DNA of 64,000 bases from Egibacteraceae bacterium (GTDB lineage: Bacteria > Actinomycetota > Nitriliruptoria > Euzebyales > Egibacteraceae). This document shows, piece after piece, positions 8,214 through 17,997 of this stretch (its first letter is position 1; each line of letters begins with the position of its first letter). The DNA is taken from the NCBI GenBank assembly GCA_030446745.1, contig JAUJMS010000007.1:6108-70107 (forward strand). Direction: 5' to 3'. The position numbers and the translations under genes were made by a program. The notes beneath the pieces were generated by a model. The model ran no database searches. It worked only from the letters and a program-made list of their open reading frames with translations, and was not told the DNA's origin.

Positions 8214-8531
8214 GTGAGCACCATGAACCAGATGATGAAGCAGGCTCAGGCCCTGCAGCGCAAGCTCGCCAAGGCCCAAGACGAGCTCGCCGCCAAGGAG
8301 GTCTCGGGCTCCGCCGGCGGCGGCATGGTCATGGCGGTCGTGTCCGGTGGCGGCGGGGCCGTCAAGACCATCACCATCAACCCCGACGTGGTCGACCCCG
8401 ACGACGTGGAGATGCTCCAGGACATGGTCGTCGCCGCCGTCAACGAGGCGCTGCGCGCGGCCAAGCAGCTGGAGTCCGAGATGATGGGCGGTCTCGCCGG
8501 CGGTCTCGGCCTGCCGCCGGGGATGTTCTAG
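8214..8531 (+). CDS. ybaB: YbaB/EbfC family nucleoid-associated protein
   Basis: A 102-105-residue protein with the family pattern: MNQMMKQAQALQRKLAKAQ, then AKEVSGSAGGGMVMAVVSG and PDDVEMLQDMVVAAVNEAL, ending in a Gly/Met-rich tail (MMGGLAGGLGLPPGMF). Members are small dimeric DNA-binding proteins. It sits between dnaX and recR, the conserved order. The start could be GTG 8214 or ATG 8223; AGAGG at 8206-8210 is close to the first and far from the second, so the start is uncertain by three codons. Confidence 0.96.
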   Translation: MSTMNQMMKQAQALQRKLAKAQDELAAKEVSGSAGGGMVMAVVSGGGGAVKTITINPDVVDPDDVEMLQDMVVAAVNEALRAAKQLESEMMGGLAGGLGLPPGMF

Positions 8532-8537
8532 CCCCGG

Positions 8538-9131
8538 ATGTACGAGGGCCCCGTCCAGGATCTGGTCGAGGAGCTCGGCCGCCTGCCAGGGGTCGGCCCC
8601 AAGAGCGCCCAGCGGCTCGCGTTCCACCTGCTCACCGTCGACTCCGCCGACGCCGAGCGCCTCGCCGCGTCGATCCTCGCCGTCAAGGAGCGGGTCCGCT
8701 TCTGCGTGCGCTGCTGCAACGTCTCGGAGTTCGACGAGTGCCGCGTGTGCCGCGACCCGCGACGCGACCCGAGGGTGCTGTGCGTCGTCGAGGAGCCGCG
8801 CGACGTCGTCGCGCTGGAGCGCACCGGCGAGTTCCGCGGCCGCTACCACGTGCTCGGCGGGGCGATCTCGCCCATCGACGGCGTCGGCCCCGACGACCTG
8901 AACATCAAGCCGTTGCTCGCGCGCCTCGCCGACGAGGACGTCGCCGAGGTGGTCCTCGCCACCAACCCCAACGTCGAAGGCGAGGCGACGGCGAGCTACC
9001 TCGGCCGCCTGCTCAAGACGCTCGGCGTGCGCGTGAGCCGCATCGCGTCGGGACTGCCCGTCGGCGGGGACCTCGAGTACGCCGACGAGGTCACCCTCGG
9101 CCGCGCCTTCGCGGGGCGCCGGGAGGTGTAG
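8538..9131 (+). CDS. recR: recombination mediator protein RecR
   Basis: A 197-residue protein of standard length. It has an N-terminal helix-hairpin-helix ([20 protein letters not shown], about residues 10-29), a four-cysteine zinc finger ([16 protein letters not shown], about 55-70) and a Toprim domain ([19 protein letters not shown] and [13 protein letters not shown]). RecR acts with RecO/RecF to load RecA on gapped DNA. It follows ybaB with a six-base gap, so dnaX-ybaB-recR form one operon. Confidence 0.97.
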   Translation: MYEGPVQDLVEELGRLPGVGPKSAQRLAFHLLTVDSADAERLAASILAVKERVRFCVRCCNVSEFDECRVCRDPRRDPRVLCVVEEPRDVVALERTGEFRGRYHVLGGAISPIDGVGPDDLNIKPLLARLADEDVAEVVLATNPNVEGEATASYLGRLLKTLGVRVSRIASGLPVGGDLEYADEVTLGRAFAGRREV

Positions 9132-9207
9132 CGCCACACCGACCGACCTGAACGTCCGGGGGACGCAGGCCGACGGCCGGTCGGGTCCCGCTGGGTAGCC
9201 TTGCGCT

Positions 9208-10411
<1,204 letters not shown>

Positions 10412-10431
<20 letters not shown>

Positions 10432-10529
10432 CGCGCACCGTGGCGGTCGTCGGCGTCAGCGGCGCCGTGCCCGAGCGGGTGCCGGCGTGACGCGCACCGT
10501 GGCCGTCGTCGGCGCCACCGGCGCCGTCG
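10412..10529 (+). repeat. 59-bp tandem duplication spanning the ask stop and asd start
   Basis: Two adjacent copies (10412-10470 and 10471-10529), 53 of 59 positions identical by eye. Each contains GTGCCGGCGTGACGCGCACCGTGG, that is the end of ask and the beginning of asd. The first copy yields a 20-codon reading frame (GTG 10428 to TGA 10488-10490) that starts inside the ask stop (GTGA) and itself ends in GTGA over the true asd start at 10487. Confidence 0.85.
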
Positions 10530-11545
10530 GCCAGGACCTGCGCCGGCTGCTCGACGCCCGCGACTTCCCCTGCGACGAGGTCGTGTTCGTCGCGTCGCCG
10601 CGGTCGGCCGGCAAGACGCTGCGCTTCGGCGACACCGACGTGGTCGTCCGCTCGATCGACGACCCCGACGTGTTCGACGGCGTGGACGTGGCGTTGTTCT
10701 CCGCCAGCGGCGGCGTGTCACGCGAGCACGCCCCGCGTGCCGTGGCCGCCGGCGCGGTCGTCGTCGACAACTCCTCGGCGTGGCGGCTTGACCCCGACGT
10801 CCCGCTCGTCGTCACCGAGGTCAACCCCAACGCGCTGGCCCAGGTCCGCAAGGGCATCGTCGCCAACCCCAACTGCACGGCGATGGTCGCGATGCTGCCG
10901 CTGAAGGCGCTGTCGGACGCCTTCGGGCTGACCGGGTTCGTCGCCACGAGCTACCAGGCCGCCGGCGGCGCCGGGCAGAAGGGCATCGACGAGCTGGCTG
11001 CACAGGTCCCGGCGCTGTTCGCCGACCCTGCTCTGCTGCGCCGCGACGGCGCGGCCGCCGCGAAGCTCGTCGAGCCGTCGGTCCACGCCGCGACGCTCGC
11101 GTTCAACGTCGTGCCGTGGCTCGGCAGCGCGGCCGCCGACGGCTACACCGACGAGGAGCTCAAGCTCGTCCACGAGTCGCGCAAGATCCTCGACCTGCCC
11201 GACCTCGTCGTCAGCCCCACCTGCGTCCGCGTCCCGGTGATGGTCGGCCACGCCGTCGCGGTGCGGGCGAGCTTTCGCGACCCCGTTGACCTCGACGAGG
11301 CCCGAGCCCGGCTTACGGCGTTTCCGGGCCTGGTCGTGTGCGACGTCCCCACGCCGCTGGAGTGGGCGGGGCGCGACGAGGTCGCCGTGGGGCGCATCCG
11401 CGCGGACCTGCACGACCCCCGCGCGCTGAACTTCTTCGTCGTCGGCGACAACCTGCTCAAGGGTGCGGCCCTGAACACCGTCCAGATCGCCGAGCTGCTC
11501 GTCGCCCGGGGCGCCGCCGGAAGACCAGGCTCTCGCTCGGGATGA
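10487..11545 (+). CDS. asd: aspartate-semialdehyde dehydrogenase
   Basis: A 352-residue enzyme making aspartate semialdehyde from aspartyl phosphate with NADPH. The nucleotide-binding motif VAVVGATGAVGQDL is at residues 5-18, the catalytic cysteine Cys130 is in NPNCTAM, and the substrate region includes SYQAAGGAGQKGI and RVPVMVGHAVAV with the acid-base histidine. It pairs with ask in one operon. The GTG at 10487 is the second copy of a duplicated start region; only this copy is in frame with the full protein. The C-terminal tail RGAAGRPGSRSG is slightly longer than usual. Confidence 0.97.
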   Translation: MTRTVAVVGATGAVGQDLRRLLDARDFPCDEVVFVASPRSAGKTLRFGDTDVVVRSIDDPDVFDGVDVALFSASGGVSREHAPRAVAAGAVVVDNSSAWRLDPDVPLVVTEVNPNALAQVRKGIVANPNCTAMVAMLPLKALSDAFGLTGFVATSYQAAGGAGQKGIDELAAQVPALFADPALLRRDGAAAAKLVEPSVHAATLAFNVVPWLGSAAADGYTDEELKLVHESRKILDLPDLVVSPTCVRVPVMVGHAVAVRASFRDPVDLDEARARLTAFPGLVVCDVPTPLEWAGRDEVAVGRIRADLHDPRALNFFVVGDNLLKGAALNTVQIAELLVARGAAGRPGSRSG

Positions 11546-11555
11546 AAACAGCCAC

Positions 11556-11909
11556 CTATTGACGTCGCTGGCCAAGGACACAGAACTCGTTACCTTCGGG
11601 GTCTGCCAGTACAACCCACGATTGATCACCCTGGCCGATATCAACACGCTGTGCGCCATGAGCCACCAGACGAGCCACCTCGGCGTCCTGGTCATCGGGC
11701 CTGAAGTCGAGATGCAGCCGGCTCGTAGCCTTCTTGCTCTCATCAAGCCGGACGAAGTCCAATCCCGGCAGGCGATCCGGCTGTGGGCGAATCTCGAACT
11801 CCTCAACAGAGGAGTGGACCACAACCCAACCGAGGGCCTCGGCTCACCACCGACCCAACGTCACCGGATCTACCGAGTGAACAACTACCTGTTCCCATTC
11901 CAACGTCAT
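11556..11909 (-). pseudogene. VOC/glyoxalase-like protein interrupted by in-frame TGA
   Basis: From ATG 11909 the frame reads as a complete small VOC protein of about 117 residues, with a single TGA at codon 22 (11844-11846). The flanks MTLEWEQVVVHSVDPVTLGRW and AEALGWVVVHSSVEEFEI are exactly the beginning of this family, where RWWAEALGW is common, so TGA replaces a tryptophan codon. The rest includes the family ending WVVLADPEGNEFCVL. A shorter 88-residue product could start at a GTG downstream, but it would lack the first beta strand. The local base composition is lower in GC than the neighbours. A nonsense mutation is the simplest reading; selenocysteine is unlikely because the family residue is Trp. 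Confidence 0.7.
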
Positions 11910-12030
11910 CCTGGAGCTTAGACTAGCTGGCGCCGGGAACGGGGGCTGTGTGCCGGCCCGGCGAAAAACAGTTCGTGGAAAGGCTGTGGATCGGCGGCTT
12001 TGTGTCGCACCGGTCGGGTATCATCCGTAC

Positions 12031-13666
12031 ATGCGTTCGAGTAGGACAGATGAGCGAGGCGGTGGCCGCGGGATCCACGCGGTGAAGGCCGCGCTCGATG
12101 CCTTGGCGGCGCTCGACGACGCCGGCGCCCGCACCCTGATCGGTGACGGGCTGGCCCGTCTGGACGACGCGGGCGTGGCCACGGTGGTCGGTCGCGCGCT
12201 GGCCGGGCGGGACGACGCGGGCCGGCTCGGTGTGGCGGACGCGCTGCTCGCGGAGGTCGGCGACGCCGCCGTGGCAACGGTCGCCGGGATGGCGTTGGGC
12301 CGGCTGGCGGCGAACCCGTTGGCCGGCGATGTCGACGACCCGGCGTTGGCGGTGTCGGTGGAGCGGTTGCAGCGGCTGGAGGCGACGGTCGCCGGGGAGA
12401 AGCTGCGCCGGGTCGCCGAGAGATGGCGCGCGCGGGTCGAGCCGCGTCACCGGTGACCGGTCCCCGGCGGATCTGCTGTGCCGGTTGGGGTTGACCCGCG
12501 GCGAGGCGGCATCCCAAGTGCAGGCGGCGGCCGCGTTGCGACAGCTGCCCGAGACCCGGGCGGCGTTGAGCGGGGCGACATCGGGCTCGGCCACGCAACG
12601 ACCGCCGCGCGACGCTGGGCCAGCTCGCCGACGCCGGCGGGCCGGTTGCCGGCGACACCGTGGAGCGGCTCGACCGCCTCGTCGCCGACACCGGCGACAA
12701 AGGATCGCGTTCGCCCGGCGAGGGATCGGATTCGCCCGGCGAGGGTGGGGTGGTCGCCCGCGGCGGGCGGCGGGTGGATCGGCGCGAGTTGGGCCGCCGG
12801 CTCGACGGGTTCGCGCACACGGTCAACGACGACGTGCTCGCCGACCGGGCGCTGCGCGCCAAGCGGCTGCGCCGCTTCTCGTTGACCCCCGGCCCCGACG
12901 GGGCGTGGACCGCCGCCGGCCAGTTGGAACCGGTCGCCGGCGCGACGCTGCGCGGCCTGCTGGGCCGCCTCGCCCGCCGCGACGGGCCCGACGACGACCG
13001 TTCGCAGCCGCAGCGGATGGCCGACGCGTTGGCCACCGTCACCACCCTCGCCGCGGGCAACCCGGCGCGCTGCGCACCGCCGACCCCGCCGGCGAGGACT
13101 CCACACGGCGACGAGGCCGGCGGGGACGGTGGCGGTGGGGCGATGGACCGGGCGGCGGCGCGGCGGGTGGCGCGGGCGATGGCCGCCACCCGCGCGCAGG
13201 TGCTGGTGATCGCCACCGTCGACGCGCTGCACGGCGTGCCCGGCGCCGCGCCGGCGGAGGTCGACGGGTACGGGGCGGTGTGCACCGCCACCGCCCGCCA
13301 AATCTGCTGCGACGCCGACGTGACCACCGTGGTCACCGCCGCCGACGGCGACGTGCTCCGTGTGGGCAGAGCCCGACGCACCCGACCACCCGCCAGCGGA
13401 TCGCGGTGATCGTGCGCGACCGGCGCTGTGTCGGCTGCCACGCCCCGGCGGTGCGCTGCCAGGTCCACCACGTGCACTGGTGGCGCGCCGGCGGGCCCAC
13501 CGACGTCGACAACCTCACCTTGCTGTGCTGGTCGTGTCACGCCGACGTCCACCACGGCCGCGCCACCGTGACCCGACAACCCGACGGGCGCTACACCACC
13601 CACCACTGGGCGGCGTCGCGGCCCCCCGCAGCCGCGGCGGCTCCGGCCGGGCGACATACCGCATGA
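12031..13666 (+). pseudogene. degenerate DUF222/HNH endonuclease (13E12 repeat family)
   Basis: The family signature is spread over different frames. ATG 12031 opens the N-terminal helical DUF222 region in one frame until a stop at 12454-12456. Similarity continues in a second frame (DLLCRLGLTRGEAASQV), a third from about 12600 to 13409 (LADAGGPVAGDTVERLDRLV, later ADRALRAKRLRRFSL), and back to the second for the C-terminal HNH domain: RDRRCVGCHAPAVRCQVHH, then W-RAGGPTDVDNLTLLCWSCH and VHHG. At least three frameshifts are needed, so it is not translated as one protein. Members of this multi-copy actinobacterial family are often associated with mobile DNA. Whether the HNH part alone is expressed is unknown. 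Confidence 0.85.
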
Positions 13667-13852
13667 CCCGACCGCTCCGACCGTGCGGGCCGGCGCGCTC
13701 CCATGGCGCGCGCGTGCGCGCCCGAAGGGAACCGCACCCGGCGGCCGCCCGAGAAGACCCGGCGAGCGCAACGGCGGGGCGCCGCCCGGAGAAGCGCGGC
13801 GTGCCGGAGAACGCCGGCGCACCGCCGACCACAACGGATCGACCGCGGATGC

Positions 13853-14374
13853 CTAAACCACGAGCGTGCGCCGGTACCGGATCTCGGGAACCTCGACGCC
13901 GAGCACCTCTTCGCGGCGATGCGCCCCGTCGGCCGTCCAGCCTGCCGCCTCGTAGAACCCGCACGCCCGGGGGTTGTCGGGGTGCACCCACAGGACCGCT
14001 TCACTCAAGGCCGATCGACGCAGGTGTTCGCAGCCGGCTTCGAGCAGAGCCCGCCCCACTCCCTGGCCCCACCGGTCCGGGTCGACGTTCAACGCGTAGA
14101 CCTCACCGCGGCGTGGGACCGGCTCGCCGGCCTCTGCTCCTACCGCGATGAACCCGGCCACCGCGCCAGTCGCATCCTGCGCGACCAACAGCGCCGACGG
14201 AGGATCGGTCTGCCGCGACAGCGCGCGCTGCCACATGCCGGCACGCTCGTCCACCGACAGGGCGTCGAGGTAGTCGTCCGGCATGAGCCCACCGCGGTAC
14301 GCGTGCTGCCACGCGCGCACGTGGACCGCGGCGATCACGGGCGCGTCATCGGGTCGAGCGGGGCGTACTCGCAT
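13853..14374 (-). CDS. GNAT family N-acetyltransferase
   Basis: A 173-residue acetyltransferase. The fold is recognisable from VRPARPDDAPVIAAVHVRAW at the N-terminus, AGFIAVGAE in strand 4, the acetyl-CoA motif VDPDRWGQGVGRALLEA (about residues 99-115) and the final NPRACGFYEAAGWTADG. The substrate is unknown; the overall pattern resembles members acting on small amines or protein N-termini. ATG 14374 is chosen because the frame upstream encodes a basic cysteine-containing stretch outside the domain. It lies alone, head to tail with the DUF1643 gene upstream on the same strand. Confidence 0.9.
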   Translation of the reverse strand: MRVRPARPDDAPVIAAVHVRAWQHAYRGGLMPDDYLDALSVDERAGMWQRALSRQTDPPSALLVAQDATGAVAGFIAVGAEAGEPVPRRGEVYALNVDPDRWGQGVGRALLEAGCEHLRRSALSEAVLWVHPDNPRACGFYEAAGWTADGAHRREEVLGVEVPEIRYRRTLVV

Positions 14375-14429
14375 TGTCCAGCAAGACCTCCAGTAGGAGG
14401 TGCATCGGAGGTGGGTTGGAGTGCACAAC

Positions 14430-14960
14430 CTAGCCGGGCGGCATCGCCAGCGGGACGAGCGCCGCGTCGCGAGCGACGTAGAGCGGGTGGCGTGGCTCGC
14501 CGCGTCGGGTTGTCCCCAGGCACATCGGGTCGTCGAGCATCGCCACGACCTCGCGCGACCGCCCGTGCAGGGCGCCGTGGTGACCCCACGCGCAGACGAC
14601 GAGCTCGGCGTCGTCGGTGACCCGAAGGATCGTGGCGTCGTTGTCCGGCCCGACGGGGTCGGGGGCAGCTTCCAGATCAGCAGGCTTCGTCGCGCGGTAC
14701 GCGAACAGGTTGACGATCGCCAGCCCGCCGTAGCCCCACTGCTTCGAGAACCCGACGATGCGCCGCAACGTCGGACGGCCCTTGCCGTCGGTGTCGCCTG
14801 TCGCGGGGTTGAGCATCACCCACGCCACCGTCTTCCCGCTGCCGTCATCCCAGCGCCGTCGGAACTCGTAGCGGTACGTGTGGTCGGTGGAGTAGCGGTA
14901 CCCATCCCCGGCTTCGTTGTCGCGGAGCAGTTCGCTCACGCCGACGACGGTACCCACCAT
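14430..14960 (-). CDS. DUF1643 domain protein
   Basis: A 176-residue protein of the DUF1643 family. It is recognised by YRYEFRRRW, VAWVMLNPATGDTDGKGRPTLRR (about residues 46-70, the family hallmark MLNPS/A), FSKQWGYGGLAIVNLFAYRAT and the C-terminal CLGTTRRGEPRHPLYV. The family is of unknown biochemical function and often occurs in phage or accessory regions. ATG 14960 has a purine-rich AAGGGGGCCGGGG upstream. It is near the GNAT gene on the same strand, separated by 55 bases. Confidence 0.88.
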   Translation of the reverse strand: MVGTVVGVSELLRDNEAGDGYRYSTDHTYRYEFRRRWDDGSGKTVAWVMLNPATGDTDGKGRPTLRRIVGFSKQWGYGGLAIVNLFAYRATKPADLEAAPDPVGPDNDATILRVTDDAELVVCAWGHHGALHGRSREVVAMLDDPMCLGTTRRGEPRHPLYVARDAALVPLAMPPG

Positions 14961-15044
14961 CGTCCCCGGCCCCCTTGACAACGGCTCGGAAGCACGGCCG
15001 CGGACTCCGGCTCGGCTTCTCGGCGGCGACCGGCCGCGCGGACG

Positions 15045-16645
15045 CTACGCGCCGCAGCCGTCGGGGAACAAGCCGCGGTTGACCATCGTCGGCGGAACCC
15101 GTCGCTGCGACGCCTGCTCGTAGTCGTAGGCGAGGCCGAGCAGCGTCGGCTCGGCGTAGGCGCCGGCGAGGAAGCTGATGCTCAGCGGGCGGGTGCCGTT
15201 GCGCGTGTAGCCCGCCGGCACGGACACGGTCGGGTAGCCGCCGGCGGCGCCGACGTTGGCGTTGCCGTTGCCGGTGGACACGATCGCGTCCAGGTCGTGG
15301 GCGAGCAGGGTCGCGTCGATGACCGCTCGGGAGCCTTGGATGGCGGCGGTGCGGTTGGCGACGGCGCTCGGTTCGTCGCGGTTGCCAGGGTCAGGTTCGA
15401 CGCTTCGAGCAGGCTCTGGCCGTACCACCTTGTCGGGGTGCTGGCGGTTGAACGCGATGATGTCGCCGAGCGTGCGCACCCGCAGGGTCGCAACGGTCTC
15501 CTCGGCGAGGTAGCGGTTGAGCGACTCCTTGAACTCGTTGGGGATCGCGGCGATCTCGGTGAGTCCGACGAGCTTCGTGCGGTTGAGCGTGTCGGTCGAC
15601 ACGATCGTCGCGCCCTGCGCGCGCAGGTCGCTGAGTGCCTGATCGAACACCGCCCGCTGGTCGGCGTTGGCTGGCTTGTCGGCGTCGTTGACGCCGAGGC
15701 GGACGCCCTGCAACGCGTCGTCGCGCAGGAACGGTCGGTAGTCGCCGCCTGCGGGCAGCCGACCGGCGCTTGCCGCGGTGGCCGCGTCGCGCGGGTCGAC
15801 GCCGGTCATCGCGCCGAGCATCACCGCGGCGTCGGTGACGTTGCGCGTCATCGGCCCCGCGGTGTCGAAGCTCGGTGCCAGCGGCAGGATCCCCGCACGG
15901 CTGACCAGCCCGACGGTCGGTTTGACCCCGACGACGCTGTTCGCCTGCGACGGACTCAAGATGCTCCCGGAGGTCTCGGTGCCGACCGCGGCGGTCGCGA
16001 GCGCCATCGTCGCCGCGACGCCAGACCCGGAGCTCGAGCCGCTCGGCGTGTCGTTGAACGCGTAGGGGTTGATTACCTGGCCGCCCAGCGAGCTGTAGCC
16101 GGACGGCATCGACAAGTCGACCCAGTTCGCGAACTCCGACAGGTCCGCCTTGCCGAGGATGATGGCGCCGGCCTCGCGCAACCGGGCGGTCACGAACGCG
16201 TCGCGCAACGGGACGCTGCCCTCCAGCGCGATCGAACCGGCGGTGGTCGGCATGTCATTGGTGCCGATGTTGTCCTTGAGCAGCAGGGGGATGTCGTGCA
16301 GCGGCCCGCGGACGACGCGGGCGCGCCGCTCGGCGTCGAGGCGGTCCGCCTGCCCGAGCGCGTCGGGTTCAGCTCGCGCACGGAGGTCAGCTCCGGCCCC
16401 CCGGTGTCGAACGCGGCGATCCGCTCGAGGTACGCCTCGACCAGCGCGCGGCTGGTGAGCCGGCCGTCGGCCAGCGCCTCCTGTAGCTGCGGGATCGTCG
16501 CCGTCTGCAGTGAGAGGTCGCCGACGTTGACCAGGCAGTCGGGATCGTCGGCGGCGACCGCGCCGGCGGGCGCGCCGAGCAGCTGCAGCCACAGCGTCGC
16601 GGTCACGGTGAGCGCGGCGACGACCCCGCGGACAATTCGAGTCAT
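15045..16645 (-). pseudogene. secreted amidase with a single-base frameshift
   Basis: An amidase-signature enzyme of about 533 residues after frame correction. ATG 16645 begins a signal peptide (VVAALTVTATLWLQLLGAPAGAVAA). The frame breaks near 16365 in a C run: RELNP must continue as DALGQADRLDAERRARVV in the other frame, which needs one extra C. Downstream the amidase core is intact: PLLLKDNI with the catalytic Lys, GSSSGSGVAATMALATAAVG with the Ser-cisSer-Ser triad region, and GTETSGSI. The rest runs normally to the stop at 15045. Either a real one-base deletion or a sequence error in a homopolymer is possible. The product would hydrolyse amides outside the cytoplasmic membrane. Confidence 0.8.
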
Positions 16646-16695
16646 GGGGAAAAGGTTCGCTGCGGTCGATGCCGGGTCCTGCCTCGGTCGCAGCG

Positions 16696-17412
16696 TCAGC
16701 CCGGCTCGACCGCCGGACCGACGCCGTCCTCCGCGGGCAAGGCGCCGGTGCCGCGCATCCGCAGCGCCACCGCGCCCGCGGGAGCGCCGACGTCCACGAT
16801 GACGTCGAGGGGACTGTCGGGCCAGCTGCACTGCAGGCCGGTCGACGTGGGGGACACCGTGGCACCGAGCAACGTCCACACCGTGCGGGCGCGGTCGACG
16901 TCGGGATGGCGCAGACGCGGGCCGAGCAGCGCCGCCGCGTCCGGGCGCGGCGGCTCAGGGGTGTGCCCGCTCGCCCGCGCCCACTGCTCGTCGGTCTGGC
17001 TCGACTGCGCCACCTGGACCACCAGACCCCCGACCTGGGAGGGGCGCAGGAATGCCTCCTTCCAGCGCTCGTTGTCGTCGCGCACGTCGACCGGCTCGAA
17101 CCCGCCGGCGGTGACGACGGCGAGGGCCTGCTGCAGATCGGGCACCTTCAGCGTCAGGTGGTGCACCGTCGAGCCGAAGCGGGCGAGAAACCGGCGCACG
17201 AAGTTGTCCGGGGCGTCGGCGCGCGAGCCGGGGGCGAGCAGCTCGAGCTTCGCGCCGTTGGCGAAGCGCAGCTGGCGGCTCGCGAAGGCGCCGTTGTCGC
17301 CCCAGGCGACGCGCCCGCCGCCGAGCTCGTCGCGCCAGCGCCGCTCGGCGGGCTCCCACGCCGGCACGGCGATCGCAACGTGGTCGAGGACGGCGTCGAG
17401 GGCGTCGGCCAT
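16696..17412 (-). CDS. VOC family protein (glyoxalase-like, two-domain)
   Basis: A 238-residue protein with an N-terminal vicinal oxygen chelate module: LDHVAIAVPAWEPAERRW, FANGAKLELLAP with a metal-type Glu, HHLTLKVPDLQQALAVVTAGGF, and a second, more divergent half. It resembles methylmalonyl-CoA epimerase-like VOC proteins, but metal ligands in the second half are not obvious and the reaction is unknown. ATG 17412 fits the domain start. A 28-bp direct repeat lies directly upstream (17428-17507). It is on the same strand as the amidase and the MazG-like gene. Confidence 0.8.
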   Translation of the reverse strand: MADALDAVLDHVAIAVPAWEPAERRWRDELGGGRVAWGDNGAFASRQLRFANGAKLELLAPGSRADAPDNFVRRFLARFGSTVHHLTLKVPDLQQALAVVTAGGFEPVDVRDDNERWKEAFLRPSQVGGLVVQVAQSSQTDEQWARASGHTPEPPRPDAAALLGPRLRHPDVDRARTVWTLLGATVSPTSTGLQCSWPDSPLDVIVDVGAPAGAVALRMRGTGALPAEDGVGPAVEPG

Positions 17413-17427
17413 GAGCGCGACCGTAGC

Positions 17428-17507
17428 GGCGCGCCCCGCCGGCGAGCGAATCGGCAAGCGCGCCCGGCAGGCGGCCGGCGGCGCGCCCCGCCGGCGAGCG
17501 AATCGGC
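17428..17507. repeat. pair of 28-bp direct repeats
   Basis: The same 28 bases, beginning GGCGCGCCCCGCCGG and ending GCGAATCGGC, occur at 17428-17455 and 17480-17507, offset by 52 bp, in the gap between the VOC gene start and the MazG-like gene. The repeat holds a CGCCGGCG palindrome. No coding role is evident. Confidence 0.8.
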
Positions 17508-17540
17508 CAGCTTTCGAGTGGCCGCTCAGCCGGGACGGCG

Positions 17541-17825
17541 TCACATTGGGCAAGCGCACGGGGCATCACCGCAGCGCGGGCAGCCGTCGGCGTACCGGCG
17601 TGCGGCCGCCGCCAGGTCGACGCCAGCCTGGTCGGCCAGCGACGCGAGCCAGGCGAGCACGTCGGCGAACTCATGCTCGCGCTCGGCGGAGGTGCCGCGG
17701 AACAACGCACGCGACAACTCGCCGCACTCCTCACTGAACCACGCGAACGACCGGGCCAGGCCCCGGCTGCGGTCGCGATCGCCGTACAGCAGGCGCATCT
17801 GCGCTTGGAAGGCGGCGATGTCCAC
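17541..17825 (-). CDS. MazG-like nucleotide pyrophosphohydrolase with zinc ribbon tail
   Basis: A 94-residue all-alpha NTP-PPase family protein. The metal-binding helix pair is seen as FSEECGELSRALFRG (EExxE type, about residues 30-44) and EFADVLAWLASLADQAGVDL (ExxD type, about 52-71). The last residues form a small cysteine cluster CPRCGDAPCACP, a probable zinc site found in some actinobacterial and archaeal members. Such enzymes hydrolyse non-canonical nucleoside triphosphates. GTG 17825 is the start; no strong ribosome site was seen. Confidence 0.85.
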   Translation of the reverse strand: MDIAAFQAQMRLLYGDRDRSRGLARSFAWFSEECGELSRALFRGTSAEREHEFADVLAWLASLADQAGVDLAAAARRYADGCPRCGDAPCACPM

Positions 17826-17883
17826 GGCGGTCGGACTTTCGGCACGACGCCCGCCCTCGAAACGGCGGGCGTCCGGCGGAAGT

Positions 17884-17957
17884 CGGGATGCCGGGATTTG
17901 AACCCGGGGCCTCCACGTCCCGAACGTGGCGCGCTAACCAAGCTGCGCTACATCCCG
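17884..17957 (-). tRNA. proM: tRNA-Pro(CGG)
   Basis: A 74-base cloverleaf on the minus strand: acceptor CGGGATG pairing CATCCCG, anticodon stem CCACG/CGTGG with loop TTCGGGA (anticodon CGG), and T-arm CCGGG-TTCAAAT-CCCGG. CCA is not encoded. Confidence 0.96.
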
Positions 17958-17997
17958 ATGCAGCCCGGACAGCGTAGCCGCTCGACGTCGCGGCGGC

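Noticed and set aside
11844-11846. Selenocysteine codon in the VOC gene
   Set aside because: The family has Trp, not Cys, at this place, and the hairpin loop is too close to the UGA for bacterial SelB; kept only as a nonsense mutation to check.
11946-13840. Insertion sequence or mobile element around the HNH gene
   Set aside because: No transposase, no terminal inverted repeats and no target duplication were seen.
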